From: Gemmatimonadota bacterium
GTDB lineage: Bacteria > Gemmatimonadota > Gemmatimonadetes > Longimicrobiales > Gaopeijiaceae
Length of the DNA stretch: 64,000 nucleotides
Direction of reading: 5' to 3'
NCBI GenBank assembly: GCA_022827345.1
Contig: JAJDTB010000035.1
Coordinates: 1 to 64,000 of the forward strand
Part shown: positions 17,439-26,928 of the stretch, piece after piece
How the letters are laid out: the number at the start of each line of letters is the position of its first letter
Position numbering within the stretch: position 1 is the first letter of the stretch
Position numbers and translations under genes: made by a program
Notes under the pieces: model-generated
Database searches by the model: none
Told to the model about the DNA's origin: nothing
The model's input: only the letters and a program-made list of their open reading frames with translations

Positions 17439-17879
17439 ATGAGCGGACAGGGCGGAACCCGGATCAGAGTCACAATGAGATGGTTGCAGATCCTCGATGA
17501 CCTCGAGCCGTTTTTCAAGGACAAGGGCGAGTTCGTCTTCTGGGCCAAGGTGTGGACGGACAACGGCGACGGCCACGTGCAGGAAACGCGCATGCCGCGC
17601 AAGGGACACTACCCGATTTCCGATCACCCGCGCTGGAACAGGCTCAACAACCTGGACAAGGTGCTCTTCGAGGGCGAGGTGGTCGATCACCTGGCGATCG
17701 AACTGCGGGGCGAGGAACTCGACCAGTTCAGCGGCAACGACCAGCTGGAGTTCTACACCCGCACCTTCACCGGCGCAATCGGGGACCATTGCCGGCTGAT
17801 TCAGCCGGGCGACGAGGGCTCGGACGATCCCGAGAACATGGCCAACTGGCGGGTCGGCTACGAGATCGAGGCGGTCTAG
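17439..17879 (+). CDS. Hypothetical protein, 146 residues
   Basis: Soluble acidic protein without signal or transmembrane segment. Alternating strands and motifs such as HPRWNRLNNLDKVLFEGEV and RGEELDQFSGNDQLEFY suggest an all-beta fold. I do not recognise the family. ATG 17439 has AAGGAG eight bases upstream. It follows the seven-gene chain after an 89-base gap, so it probably has its own promoter. Confidence 0.65.
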   Translation: MSGQGGTRIRVTMRWLQILDDLEPFFKDKGEFVFWAKVWTDNGDGHVQETRMPRKGHYPISDHPRWNRLNNLDKVLFEGEVVDHLAIELRGEELDQFSGNDQLEFYTRTFTGAIGDHCRLIQPGDEGSDDPENMANWRVGYEIEAV

Positions 17880-17907
17880 CCACCTCCGCGAAAACCCCGA
17901 AGACGGA

Positions 17908-18336
17908 TCAGTTCGCCGCGTCACGCGCTGCCAGCGACAGCGCGACGCGGCGGATTTTTTCCACCATCGAGTAGAATCCGTTGCGGCGGTTCGGGCTCAG
18001 CGCCTCCCCCAGTTCGAGGCGCTCGAAGATGTCGGACAGATCCACCGCCAGGGCCGCCTCCGGTGGCTGCCCGTTGTAGACGCCCGCGAGGATCGCGAAC
18101 AGCCCCTTCACGATCACCGACTCCGAGTCGCCGACGAATCGCAGCGTCGGAGGCTCCCCGTCTTCGAGCCAGCCGTCCAGCCAGGCCGGGCTCATGCACC
18201 CCCGCACCTGCGTTCGTTCCGTCTTCAGCTCCGGGTCCATCGCCGGGAGGCGCTTGCCGAGCTGAATGATGTAGTGGTAGCGAAGCGTGCGGTCGCCGAG
18301 GGCATTGAGCCGCTTCTCCAGCTGTTCGATCGTCAT
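17908..18336 (-). CDS. sufE: SufE family sulfur acceptor
   Basis: A 142-residue SufE-like protein that accepts persulfide sulfur from cysteine desulfurase SufS for Fe-S assembly. The acceptor cysteine lies in VRGCMSPAW, and the YHYIIQLGKRLP and SPNRRNGFYSMV blocks are typical. No other suf gene is adjacent. ATG 18336 with AGAGGA upstream is preferred over ATG 18357, which has no ribosome binding site. Confidence 0.9.
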   Translation of the reverse strand: MTIEQLEKRLNALGDRTLRYHYIIQLGKRLPAMDPELKTERTQVRGCMSPAWLDGWLEDGEPPTLRFVGDSESVIVKGLFAILAGVYNGQPPEAALAVDLSDIFERLELGEALSPNRRNGFYSMVEKIRRVALSLAARDAAN

Positions 18337-18386
18337 GCCGGTGCGTTCCTCTTGCATGAATCCGAATAAATACCGAATATTGCAGG

Positions 18387-19433
18387 ATGCGTATTCTTCC
18401 CGTCAGGGGCCGGGGCGTAGCTTACGACCCTCCGAACCGTTTCGAAACGGTCCACGTCGAAATGGAACCCGGGCACTACGCCGAAGAGAAGCCCCGCACC
18501 GAGTTCCTGGCCGACGCCACGCGTTCCATCGTTGCCCGCAACCAGAGTCCGGATGTGGGATTCGACGCCTCGGTCAATCCCTACCGGGGATGCGAACACG
18601 GGTGCGTGTACTGCTACGCCCGGCCCACGCACGAGTACCTCGGGTTCTCCTCGGGACTGGACTTCGAGCGGAAGATCCTGGTGAAGCTCCGCGCGCCGGA
18701 ATTGCTGCGCGACGCGCTGTCCCGGCCTTCCTGGCGCCCGCAGGTCCTCGGCATGTGCGGGGTCACCGACGCCTTCCAGCCGGTCGAGCGCCGGCTCCGC
18801 CTGACCCGCGGCTGCCTCAAGGTTCTGCGCGACTTCCGCAACCCCGTCACCATCGTCACCAAGAACCACCTGGTCACGCGGGACGCCGGCATCCTTGCCG
18901 AGATGGCCGGCCACGCCTGCGCCCAGGTGACGATCTCGGTCACCACGCTGCGAAACGAGCTGCAGAGGGTCATGGAGCCGCGCACCTCGGTCCCGGCCCG
19001 GCGGCTGGACGCGATCCGCACACTCGCCGGCGCCGGCGTGCCGGTCGGGGTCTTCGTCGCGCCGGTGATCCCCGGGCTGACGGACGAGGAGCTGCCTGCG
19101 ATCGTCCAGGCCGCGGCCGACGCGGGCGCCCGCTACGCCTCCTACCTCATCCTCAGGCTGCCCGGGGGCGTGGCGGACCATTTCACGCATTGGCTCGAGG
19201 CCCACTTTCCGGACCGGAGGGAGAAGGTGCTGGGCAGGATCCGCGGCATGCGCGGCGGCAAGCTGAACGATCCGGCCTTTCACCGGCGGTTTCGCGGCCA
19301 GGGCGAGTACGCCGGCCAGATCCGCGGGCTCTTCCGCGCGGCCGTGCGCAAGGCGGGCCTGGACCGGACACCCCGGCCGCTTTCCACCAAGGCCTTCAGG
19401 CGCGGCGGCGGGGTGCAGGGCGACCTGTTCTGA
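18387..19433 (+). CDS. PA0069-type radical SAM protein
   Basis: A 348-residue radical SAM protein with the cluster motif in NPYRGCEHGCVYCYARPTHE (C-x3-C-x2-C). The overall layout (DASVNPYRGCEHGC, PVTIVTKNHLVTRD, RLPGGVADHF) is that of the PA0069/SplB-like subgroup. It is divergent from sufE with 50 bases between starts. The substrate of the subgroup is not established; a DNA repair role is sometimes suggested from SplB similarity. Confidence 0.85.
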   Translation: MRILPVRGRGVAYDPPNRFETVHVEMEPGHYAEEKPRTEFLADATRSIVARNQSPDVGFDASVNPYRGCEHGCVYCYARPTHEYLGFSSGLDFERKILVKLRAPELLRDALSRPSWRPQVLGMCGVTDAFQPVERRLRLTRGCLKVLRDFRNPVTIVTKNHLVTRDAGILAEMAGHACAQVTISVTTLRNELQRVMEPRTSVPARRLDAIRTLAGAGVPVGVFVAPVIPGLTDEELPAIVQAAADAGARYASYLILRLPGGVADHFTHWLEAHFPDRREKVLGRIRGMRGGKLNDPAFHRRFRGQGEYAGQIRGLFRAAVRKAGLDRTPRPLSTKAFRRGGGVQGDLF

Positions 19434-19467
19434 AGCGGGAGCGCGGTCCGGCGCGCCGCGGGCCCGG

Positions 19468-19962
19468 CTACATCCGGCTCAGCATGTAGGCGTATGCGGC
19501 GACCGCGTTCACCTGCTCGTCGGTCAGCGGCATGCCCGCCCTGGGCAGCATGGACCCAAGGTGCTCGACCGGCTGGGGAACGCCCGTCTTCACGAGTTCG
19601 ACGATCGACGAATACTCCCCGTCCACGTTGATCCACACGTCATCCGTCAGATCCGGCGCCAGCGGCCCGCCGGTGGCCTCGACGGTGTGGCAGGTGAAGC
19701 AGATGCCGCCGCCGTTGAAGAGGTCCCTGCCCTCCTGCACCATCTCCACCGTCACTCCCTCCGGGAGCAGCGCGGGGTCGATCGACAGCTCGGGGGCGCC
19801 ACCGCTCCGGGCAGCGCCCTGCGATGTCAGGTCGGAACCGGTGGCCGCCGGCTCGGACGCGTCGCCCGAACCGCCCGAGTCACCGCCGCAGCCCGCAATG
19901 AGCGCGATGGCCAGCACGGCCGGCGCAGCGAGTGTGAGCGTACTGTTCTTTTGCATGGTCAT
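19468..19962 (-). CDS. Monohaem cytochrome c lipoprotein
   Basis: A 164-residue lipoprotein (signal ending LIAGC) with a Gly/Ser/Ala linker and a cytochrome c domain: CFTCH haem motif and a C-terminal MPLTDEQVNAVAAYAYMLSR helix. A Met in the MLPRAGMP segment probably gives the sixth ligand. ATG 19962 chosen over the in-frame GTG 19992 upstream. Divergent from the ferredoxin reductase gene. Confidence 0.85.
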   Translation of the reverse strand: MTMQKNSTLTLAAPAVLAIALIAGCGGDSGGSGDASEPAATGSDLTSQGAARSGGAPELSIDPALLPEGVTVEMVQEGRDLFNGGGICFTCHTVEATGGPLAPDLTDDVWINVDGEYSSIVELVKTGVPQPVEHLGSMLPRAGMPLTDEQVNAVAAYAYMLSRM

Positions 19963-20073
19963 TATCTTGATTCCGCAGTCGGTTGAATTCACCTGTTCGT
20001 TCTGGAAGCTCGCCCATGCTCGTGATTGCGGTCAACCATCCGCGCATCCGCGCCCGGCAGACGTGACGACGCC

Positions 20074-21483
20074 ATGACCGAAGCGCCCACGCGGGTTGCC
20101 ATAGTCGGTGCCGGACCCGCCGGTTTCTTCGCCGCCGAAGCGTTGCTGAAGGCCGGCGGCGCGGCGGCCATCGACATCATCAACCGGCTCCCTCCCCCAT
20201 ACGGCCTCGTCCGGGACGGCGTCGCGCCCGACCACCAGGCCATCAAGTCGGTGGCGCGCGTGTACAGCAAGCTCCTGGCCCGGGACGAGGTCCGCTACTT
20301 CGGCAACGTCACCCTCGGCACCGACGTGACCGTCGACGACCTCCGCGCCCGCTACGACCAGATCGTCTACGCGGTGGGAGCCCAGAGCGCCCGCCGTCTC
20401 GGCATCCCCGGCGAGGATCTGCGCGGCAGCCACGCCGCCTTCGAGTTCGTCGCCTGGTACAACGGCCACCCCGACTACCGCGACGCGCGCTTCGACCTCG
20501 ACGCCGAGCACGTCGTGGTGATCGGCAACGGGAACGTCGCCATCGACGTGGCGCGCATCCTCGTCCTGTCGCTCGACAGGCTCGCCGCCACCGACATCGC
20601 CGACCACGCCCTCGCCGCCCTGCGCCACCGCCGCGTGAAGCGGGTGACGCTGCTGGGCCGCCGCGGCCCCGCGCAGGCCTCCTTCACCAACCCCGAGCTG
20701 CGCGAGTTCGGCCGCCTGGACGAGGTCGGCGCGCAGGTCGACGCCCGCGAGCTCGACCTCGACCCGCAGAGCGAGGCGTCGCTGGAGGGCAACGCGGTCA
20801 GGACCCGCAACATGAACACCCTGCGCGGCTACGCGGAGGCCGCGCCCGCCGGCGGCGACCGCATCGTGCACTTCCGCTTCCTGGTCTCGCCGGTCGAGAT
20901 CCTGGGCGGCGAGGACGGGCGCGTGACGGGGGTGCGCGTCGAGAAGAACCGCCTGGTCCCGCAGGAGGACGGCTACATGCGCGCGGTCGGCACCGGCGAT
21001 ACCGAGGTCGTGCCGTGCGGGATGGTGGTCCGCTCGGTGGGCTACCGAGGCAAGCCGATCCCGGGTGTGCCCTTCGACGAGCGGCGCGGGATCGTGCCGA
21101 ACGAGGGGGGCCGGGTGACCGGCGCGGGGGGCGGCACGGTGCCGGGCGAGTACGTGGTCGGGTGGGCCAAGAGAGGTCCGTCTGGTGTGATAGGGACAAA
21201 CAAGAGCGACGCCGCGGCCACGGTGGACCTGATGCGCGAGGACCGGGAGGCCGGGATTGTCGCGGGGCGCCTGCGGGAGGGTGGCGATCCGGCCCCGGCA
21301 GCACCCCGGCGCGTGGCCGACCTGGCCGGCCTGCTCCGCCAGCGCGGTGTCCGCCGGGTCGACGAGGCCGCGTGGCGGCGGCTGGACGAGCACGAAACCG
21401 CGCGCGGCAAGGCCGAGGGCCGCCCCCGGGTCAAGCTCTGCTCGGTAGAGGAGATGCTGGAGGCGGCGGGAGTCGGAACTTAG
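20074..21483 (+). CDS. FAD-dependent ferredoxin-NADP reductase, adrenodoxin-reductase type
   Basis: A 469-residue flavoprotein that should exchange electrons between NADP(H) and a ferredoxin. N-terminal FAD site VAIVGAGPAGFFAAEAL, central NADP site VVVIGNGNVAIDVAR, and the C-terminal FAD motif WAKRGPSGVIGTNKSDA are characteristic of the adrenodoxin reductase/FprA class. Length is normal for the class. The convergent feo operon and nearby sufE make an iron/redox neighbourhood. Confidence 0.9.
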   Translation: MTEAPTRVAIVGAGPAGFFAAEALLKAGGAAAIDIINRLPPPYGLVRDGVAPDHQAIKSVARVYSKLLARDEVRYFGNVTLGTDVTVDDLRARYDQIVYAVGAQSARRLGIPGEDLRGSHAAFEFVAWYNGHPDYRDARFDLDAEHVVVIGNGNVAIDVARILVLSLDRLAATDIADHALAALRHRRVKRVTLLGRRGPAQASFTNPELREFGRLDEVGAQVDARELDLDPQSEASLEGNAVRTRNMNTLRGYAEAAPAGGDRIVHFRFLVSPVEILGGEDGRVTGVRVEKNRLVPQEDGYMRAVGTGDTEVVPCGMVVRSVGYRGKPIPGVPFDERRGIVPNEGGRVTGAGGGTVPGEYVVGWAKRGPSGVIGTNKSDAAATVDLMREDREAGIVAGRLREGGDPAPAAPRRVADLAGLLRQRGVRRVDEAAWRRLDEHETARGKAEGRPRVKLCSVEEMLEAAGVGT

Positions 21484-21496
21484 CCGCCACCGCCGG

Positions 21497-23821
21497 TCAG
21501 CCTCCGCCCCCCGCCAGCCGCCACACCTGCGCCACCAGGAAGCAGACCACGAACCCCATCGCCAGCGGCAGCAGCGTCGACAGCGTCGTCCAGCGCCCGC
21601 TCTTCGTCTCCTTGTAGATCGTGTAGATGGTCGTGGAGCAGGGATTGTGGAGAAGGCTGAAGAGCATGAGGTTGACGCCGGTCAGGAGCGTCCACCCGCC
21701 GGCGCGCAGCAGCCCCTCCATCTCGCCGATGGAGTCCGACTCGAACATGACCCCGGCGCCGGCGCCCAGCTCCGGGTTGCCGAGCGTCGCCACGGTCAGC
21801 ATGAGCACCGTCGGGATCACGATCTCGTTGGCGGGGATCGCGATCACGTAGGCCAGCAGGATCACCCCGTTCAGCCCGAGCAGGATCCCGAACGGGTCCA
21901 GCAGGTCGATCCCGTGCGCGGCGAGCGACGCCCCCCCGACGGTGATGTTCGAGAGCAGCCAGATGACGGCGCCGGCGGGGACCGCGAAGAGCACCGCGCG
22001 CCACAGTATGATCAGGGTGCGGTCGATCACCGACGTGTACAGCGTCTGCAGGACGCGTGGGGGGCGGTAGGGGGGGAGTTCCAGCGAGAAGGTCGTGGCC
22101 TCGCCCTTCAGCACTGTGCGAGAGAGCCCCCACGAAGTGATGAACATGAAGGCGATGCCGAGCAGGGCGATCCCCACGACAGCCCCCGCCGACACCACCC
22201 CCGCCAGGTGTGAGGGGACCAGCGCGCCGATGAAGATCGCCGCGATCAGGATCTGGGTGGGCCAGCGCCCGTTGCACAGCGAGAAATTGTTGGTGATGAC
22301 CGCGATGAGCCGCTCCCGGGGGCTGTCGATCACGCGCGTCGCCACCACCCCGGCCGCGTTGCACCCGAACCCCATGCTCATCGTCAGCGCCTGCTTGCCA
22401 TGGGCGCCCGCGCGGCGGAAGAGCGAGTCGAGGTTGAAGGCGACCCGCGGCAGGTAGCCGAAATCCTCGAGCAGGGTGAAGAGGGGGAAGAAGATGGCCA
22501 TCGGAGGGAGCATGACGCTCACCACCCAGGCCGTGGCCAGGTAGACCCCGTCGAAGAGGAAGCCGCTGAGCCACCAGGGCATTCGCGCCCACTCGCCGAA
22601 GGCCAGCAGTTGGGGGTGCAGGTTGTCGATGAGAAGGGTGGCGAGCATGCCGGACGGGACGTTGGCGCCCGCGATGGTGAGCCAGAACACGACCGCCAGG
22701 ATCGCCAGCATGAGCGGGAAGCCGAACACGCGGCTGGTGAGCCAGCGGTCGAGGGCGCGGTCGAGGCGCACGCCGGTTTGCCGCGGCGTCCTCTGCACGG
22801 AGGCGTCCGCGATGCGCGTGGCTTCGGCGTAGATGTTCTCGGCAAGCGCATCGTGGAAGCCGGGGCGCAGGTTCCAGCGGTGCCGCGTGGCGGCCTTGAG
22901 GATGCGTTCGCGCCCCCCGGCGGCGGTGGGTGAGCGGCCCGATCCCGCTGCGGCGCCCGAATGCGGTTCGGGGTTGCCGGTGGCGGTGGCCGGGCGCACC
23001 CGGGAGGCAGCCCCGCTCGGCGGCGTGGATCCGGCCCCGTCGCCGTTGCCCCCGAGCTGCCCGATCTCACCCGACCGGACGGCCTCGGTCACGCGCTCGT
23101 CCGCGTTGAGGAGGCGGAGCGCGACCCAGCGCGCATTCGGCAGCGTCGGAAACTCCCTCTCGACCAGCGGCTCGATGGCGTCCACGGCGTCCTCAACCGC
23201 GGCGGGGTGCGAGCGGATGCGGTGCGGGCGGTTCTTCCGGGTCCCGGCCGCAACCTCGGACGCCGCCTTCAGCAGCGCGTCCATCCCCTTCCCCTGGCGC
23301 GCCACCGTCGGCACCACCGGCACACCGAGTTCGCGCTCGAGCGCGGCAACGTCCACCGTCACCCCGTGGCGATGCGCCTCGTCCACCAGGTTCACGCAGA
23401 CCACGACCCGGTCGGTGATCTCCAGGATCTGCAGCACGAGGTTGAGGTTGCGCTCCAGCCGGGACGCGTCGACCACGACCACCGTCACGTCCGGCTGCCC
23501 GAAGAGGATGAAGTCGCGCGCGACCTCCTCGTCGGCGCTGCCCGCCTGCAGCGAGTAGGTGCCGGGCAGGTCCACCACCTTGACCCGGCGGCCGTCGTGC
23601 ACGAACGCCCCCTCGGCGCGCACCACCGTCTTGCCCGGCCAGTTCCCCGTATGCTGGCGAAGCCCGGTGAGCGCATTGAAGACGGTCGTCTTGCCCACGT
23701 TCGGGTTGCCCGCCAGCGCGATCAGGTGGTCCCAGCGGTGCGGGCTCAGGCCGAGGCGAACCAGATTGCGGGAACGCTGGGGCGCGCCTCCCGGGTCGGC
23801 GGCAACGGCAGGGGTGTTCAC
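21497..23821 (-). CDS. feoB: Ferrous iron transporter FeoB
   Basis: A 774-residue FeoB. The N-terminal G domain has G1 GNPNVGKTT (38-46), G3 DLPGTYSL and the FeoB-type [13 protein letters not shown]; the C-terminal two thirds hold two Gate motifs and about ten transmembrane helices ([31 protein letters not shown]). Between the G domain/GDI region and the membrane part lies a Gly/Ala/Ser/Pro-rich insert of roughly 50 residues not usual for FeoB. Its ATG overlaps the regulator stop (ATGA). Imports Fe2+ across the inner membrane. Confidence 0.95.
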   Translation of the reverse strand: MNTPAVAADPGGAPQRSRNLVRLGLSPHRWDHLIALAGNPNVGKTTVFNALTGLRQHTGNWPGKTVVRAEGAFVHDGRRVKVVDLPGTYSLQAGSADEEVARDFILFGQPDVTVVVVDASRLERNLNLVLQILEITDRVVVCVNLVDEAHRHGVTVDVAALERELGVPVVPTVARQGKGMDALLKAASEVAAGTRKNRPHRIRSHPAAVEDAVDAIEPLVEREFPTLPNARWVALRLLNADERVTEAVRSGEIGQLGGNGDGAGSTPPSGAASRVRPATATGNPEPHSGAAAGSGRSPTAAGGRERILKAATRHRWNLRPGFHDALAENIYAEATRIADASVQRTPRQTGVRLDRALDRWLTSRVFGFPLMLAILAVVFWLTIAGANVPSGMLATLLIDNLHPQLLAFGEWARMPWWLSGFLFDGVYLATAWVVSVMLPPMAIFFPLFTLLEDFGYLPRVAFNLDSLFRRAGAHGKQALTMSMGFGCNAAGVVATRVIDSPRERLIAVITNNFSLCNGRWPTQILIAAIFIGALVPSHLAGVVSAGAVVGIALLGIAFMFITSWGLSRTVLKGEATTFSLELPPYRPPRVLQTLYTSVIDRTLIILWRAVLFAVPAGAVIWLLSNITVGGASLAAHGIDLLDPFGILLGLNGVILLAYVIAIPANEIVIPTVLMLTVATLGNPELGAGAGVMFESDSIGEMEGLLRAGGWTLLTGVNLMLFSLLHNPCSTTIYTIYKETKSGRWTTLSTLLPLAMGFVVCFLVAQVWRLAGGGG

Positions 23822-24852
23822 GCCGCCCCCTTGTCCAGCGAGGCGTCGGTGACCTGGATGTGGGCGGCCTGTTCACGCCGCAGCGCGATGAGGGCGCCCC
23901 GTATGTCGTAGGCCACCGGATCGCCCCCCGCACTGCGCATCCTCGCGTGAACGACCGTGCCCGGCACCACGCCGAGATCGAGGAGACGGCGGCGCGCCGG
24001 CCCGCGGCAGAGCGGCGAGATCGCGGCCACCGTGGCGGATTCCCCCGGCTCCACGTCGGCCAGCGTGCGCGTCCAGCGCGGATCGCTCACATCCTGCGAC
24101 GGCTCGACCGTGATGTTGCGCGCCACCGAACTGGAGACCTCGTGGTGCTGCCCGGCGATGCGGAAGCGCACCCGTCCGGCATCCCCCTCCAGCCGCTCCA
24201 CCGGAGTCATGAGGCCCAGCCCCAGGGCGACGATCTCGCTATAGATCTCCCGCGGCTCGTCCTCGAGGTGGGTAATGAGGCCGCGCGCCCCCGGCTCAAG
24301 CGCGGAGAGCGGCACCCCCGACTGCAAGGGCATCTCGCCGGTCGTGGTGGGGATCGGGTCGCCGTGCGGGTCATAGACGGGATGGCCCAGAGCGGCAGCC
24401 AGGTCCTCCGTCTCGGCGACGGTCATCAGGTGCTCGCGGGCCTCGGCCTGGCCGTGCCAGTCCTCCGGCGGGGTTCCCGTGCGGTCGGCCAGGAATCGCT
24501 CCCACAGACGGTGCGTGCGCACGATGTGCAGCGCTTGGGCCCGGCCGGGGTCGGTCAGGTCGAAAGTGGCGGCGGTTGCGGTCACCAAGTCCCGTTCCTC
24601 CAGGCGCTGCAGGAGCCGGATCGCCTGCTGCCTGGAGATCTGCACACCCCCCGCGACGCTCTCGGCGGTCGCCGGCAGCTCGTCGTACTCCAGCTTGTAG
24701 AGCTGTTTGAGGACATCTTCCATGCGGACCCGCTCGGTGAGACGGGCCAGTCGGCGCAGGCGGGCTCCGATTCCCCGGCGGGGCCACAGAATGACCGCGG
24801 CCACGAGGAGCAACGCGAAAAACGACAGTAGCGCTATAGCTGGGTCGGGCAT
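23818..24852 (-). CDS. Membrane-anchored DtxR-family metalloregulator with two FeoA domains
   Basis: A 344-residue protein. Residues 5-22 are a transmembrane helix; then a DtxR winged helix ([28 protein letters not shown], split) and metal-binding dimerisation domain. The metal ligands match DtxR: H-R-L-x-E (His79, Glu83), W-H (His98) and E-A-R-E-H (positions 102, 105, 106, with Glu for Cys102). Two FeoA/SH3-like domains follow (about 165-250 and 255-335). It overlaps feoB by four bases and a DtxR-type box lies upstream, so it probably represses its own operon when iron is replete. ATG 24852 used; a TTG at 24894 would put the box directly at the start. Confidence 0.82.
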   Translation of the reverse strand: MPDPAIALLSFFALLLVAAVILWPRRGIGARLRRLARLTERVRMEDVLKQLYKLEYDELPATAESVAGGVQISRQQAIRLLQRLEERDLVTATAATFDLTDPGRAQALHIVRTHRLWERFLADRTGTPPEDWHGQAEAREHLMTVAETEDLAAALGHPVYDPHGDPIPTTTGEMPLQSGVPLSALEPGARGLITHLEDEPREIYSEIVALGLGLMTPVERLEGDAGRVRFRIAGQHHEVSSSVARNITVEPSQDVSDPRWTRTLADVEPGESATVAAISPLCRGPARRRLLDLGVVPGTVVHARMRSAGGDPVAYDIRGALIALRREQAAHIQVTDASLDKGAA

Positions 24853-24899
24853 GTCGGAGCAGTCTGGGTTGGGGTGTGGTATCCTGGCTTCCAAAAAAA

Positions 24900-24913
24900 T
24901 TAGGCAAGCCTAA
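24900..24913. promoter_or_regulatory. DtxR/IdeR-type iron box
   Basis: Perfect inverted repeat TTAGGC-AA-GCCTAA flanked by A/T runs, 48 bases upstream of the regulator ATG and in the divergent region shared with the secreted SnoaL-like gene. It matches the TTAGG-type half-sites bound by DtxR family repressors. Autoregulation of the feo operon is inferred. Confidence 0.78.
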
Positions 24914-25009
24914 ATTCATGCGCAACCCCCCTCCGACACTACCTTCGGGGGACGGCCAACCCTATTTTGCGAGGGTGTGCAGTATCCGGCAGGACGAAGG
25001 ACGGATCGA

Positions 25010-25555
25010 ATGATGCGAACAACTGTTTCATGCGTCGCCATCGCGTGCGCGCTCCTCTCGCATGCGGACGCGGGATCGGCGCAGCGGGCTCGCCGTTTTC
25101 CGGGCGCGCCGGGCAGCGACGGCTTGTCCGCAGCATCGAACCGCGCCGAGTACTACGCCGATGTCATGCTGCACACCAACGCGCTGCTGGGTGAGTGGCG
25201 CGCTGCGTGGGCCGCCGACGACCTCGAGACGCTGCTGGAGCTCTACACCGAGGACGCCAACTTCATCTTCAACCAGGACGATCCGGTGCGGGGCCGCGAC
25301 TCGATCCGGGTGAAGCTGACATCGCTCCTGCAGGAGTCGGGCGAGGTGCAGGCGTCGTTCACCGACTTCGACGCGAGCGGCCGCATGGGGGTGATCACGG
25401 GACTGCTGACCTTCCAGATTCGCAACGGGAGGATATCGCGGACGCTGACCGGGGTGCACATGACCGTGCTGATTCGGCGGGGTCGCGACTGGGGGATTCG
25501 CAGCCAGCTGATCCGGCTGGACCGGGAACCGGGCGCAACGTCACCGATCGGGTAG
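25010..25555 (+). CDS. Exported SnoaL/NTF2-like protein
   Basis: A 181-residue protein with a signal peptide (ending about GSAQ) and an NTF2-like fold of the DUF4440/SnoaL kind: WRAAWAADDLETLLELYTEDANF followed by RGRDSIRVKL and strands ending in GRDWGIRSQLI. Such domains bind small ligands or act as enzymes; no catalytic residue is evident. ATG 25010 has AAGGA nine bases upstream; ATG 25013 is equally possible. The iron box lies about 100 bases upstream in the shared divergent region, so iron control is possible. Confidence 0.75.
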   Translation: MMRTTVSCVAIACALLSHADAGSAQRARRFPGAPGSDGLSAASNRAEYYADVMLHTNALLGEWRAAWAADDLETLLELYTEDANFIFNQDDPVRGRDSIRVKLTSLLQESGEVQASFTDFDASGRMGVITGLLTFQIRNGRISRTLTGVHMTVLIRRGRDWGIRSQLIRLDREPGATSPIG

Positions 25556-25597
25556 CTCGCAGCGGACGCTCGGGAACGCCGCGGGCGGTGTGCGAAA

Positions 25598-25620
25598 GCG
25601 TTTCAGCTGAAACGCGTTTC
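25598..25620. repeat. GTTTCAGCTGAAAC palindrome between convergent genes
   Basis: An 18-base perfect palindrome (arms GCGTTTCAG and CTGAAACGC, 25598-25615) overlaps a second 12-base palindrome GAAACGCGTTTC (25609-25620). It lies in the 76-base gap between convergent genes. Decayed relatives are at about 40933 and 56540, inside the two clusters of the ATACTWAACA palindromes, so this is a second motif of the same element or a terminator type. Confidence 0.6.
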
Positions 25621-25631
25621 CGGAATCCCCC

Positions 25632-26915
25632 CTACTTGTTGATCCGGTACATCCGCACGTACTGCACGTCCAGCTCGTCCGTCCAGACGCCCAGCACGTA
25701 GTCCTCGCCGATCTCCAAGTAGGGGGCCTGGTACTGGACAAACGCGCGTTGGAGACCGGGCGGCAGTGCGACGCTGCCCAGCCAGGTTCCGTCCGGGGCG
25801 TGAATTTCGTAGGGGGATGGGTCGGCGCCGGCCACGTAGTAGGGCTGGAGCCACAGGTTCCCGGCCGCGTCGAGGTGGACGGAGCGGAGGACGGGGAGCT
25901 GCGGCGACCGCGGGAAGCTGCTCCACATCTGCCGAAACTCCTGAACCGCTGCCGGTGGCACGCGATCCGGATCCGGGAACGCGATCTCCACCAAGCCGTC
26001 CAGATGCAGGTCGAACAGGGAAGCGGACGCTGCCGGGGGCGTAACATCGCGCCGGACGAGCGCGGTCGCCGCTCCGTCGCGGGGGGAGAGCATCCGCACC
26101 GTCCAGGCTTCCGTGTCGACCGCCGCGACACGTCCCGCGGCGGCGGCGGACTCCGGCCCTCTGAAGAAGACGTAGCGGCCGGTCGACCATCGTCCCCCTT
26201 CCCGGACGCGCACATTCGCCTCGTGGCCGGGCGTCACCATCAGCGTCCAGCCGGTACCGTCCGCCAGGTCCACCGCTCCCAGGCGTTCCAATGGCCACCG
26301 CACGATCCCGGTGGGCATTTCGTCGAAGTCGGCGTAGTCGACGAAGCGCGCGATGAGCAGGCCATCCACGACCCCTACCGCCTTGTCGGCCACCGCTGCC
26401 TGGCCAGCGGCGTCGCCCTCGGTGATCTCCACCCGCAATGTCCGCGCCAGCTCACCCAGCGGGCCGAATACCTGCGCGCGCAAGAGGCTGGAGTCGTACG
26501 CAACCAGCGAATCGCCGGCTGTGGTGCCGAGAAAGTCGAGGCTCTCGAATTCGCCGGGGCCCTCCCCGAATCTTCCCGCGCGCCACTGGAATGTCCCCAT
26601 GGCATCATAGCTGCGCAGTTCGAAAGCGCCGCCGTCGGCGACCACGATGTCGCCGTTGCCGAGCCGCACCGCCGCGACCACATCGGCAAACTGGTACTCG
26701 GGTGCGCCGTCGAGGGTGCCTATTTCAACGACGGGTTCGTCCGCGACCGTCCAGCCATCGCCTGGTCCCCAGAGCGGTTCCACGGCGGTGGCGATGGCGA
26801 TGCCGGCCGAGTCGGTGTGTATGGTGTGTATCGGCGCCGGAGGCGTGTCGCAGGCGGCGACGCCCAGGCCTGCGAGGGCCAGGATCGCCGCGAGTGTCGA
26901 TTTGGGGTCGGGCAT
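25632..26915 (-). CDS. 6-bladed beta-propeller lipoprotein, paralogue A
   Basis: A 427-residue lipoprotein (signal ending GVAAC) with NHL-type propeller blades such as GNGDIVVADGGAFELRSYD and GRFGEGPGEFESLDF. These proteins are common in Bacteroidota and Gemmatimonadota and are of unknown function; binding at the outer membrane is the usual guess. It lies 13 bases downstream of a close paralogue with nearly identical N-terminal and C-terminal regions and a more diverged middle, indicating tandem duplication. Confidence 0.8.
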   Translation of the reverse strand: MPDPKSTLAAILALAGLGVAACDTPPAPIHTIHTDSAGIAIATAVEPLWGPGDGWTVADEPVVEIGTLDGAPEYQFADVVAAVRLGNGDIVVADGGAFELRSYDAMGTFQWRAGRFGEGPGEFESLDFLGTTAGDSLVAYDSSLLRAQVFGPLGELARTLRVEITEGDAAGQAAVADKAVGVVDGLLIARFVDYADFDEMPTGIVRWPLERLGAVDLADGTGWTLMVTPGHEANVRVREGGRWSTGRYVFFRGPESAAAAGRVAAVDTEAWTVRMLSPRDGAATALVRRDVTPPAASASLFDLHLDGLVEIAFPDPDRVPPAAVQEFRQMWSSFPRSPQLPVLRSVHLDAAGNLWLQPYYVAGADPSPYEIHAPDGTWLGSVALPPGLQRAFVQYQAPYLEIGEDYVLGVWTDELDVQYVRMYRINK

Positions 26916-26928
26916 GCCAGTTACCGGC

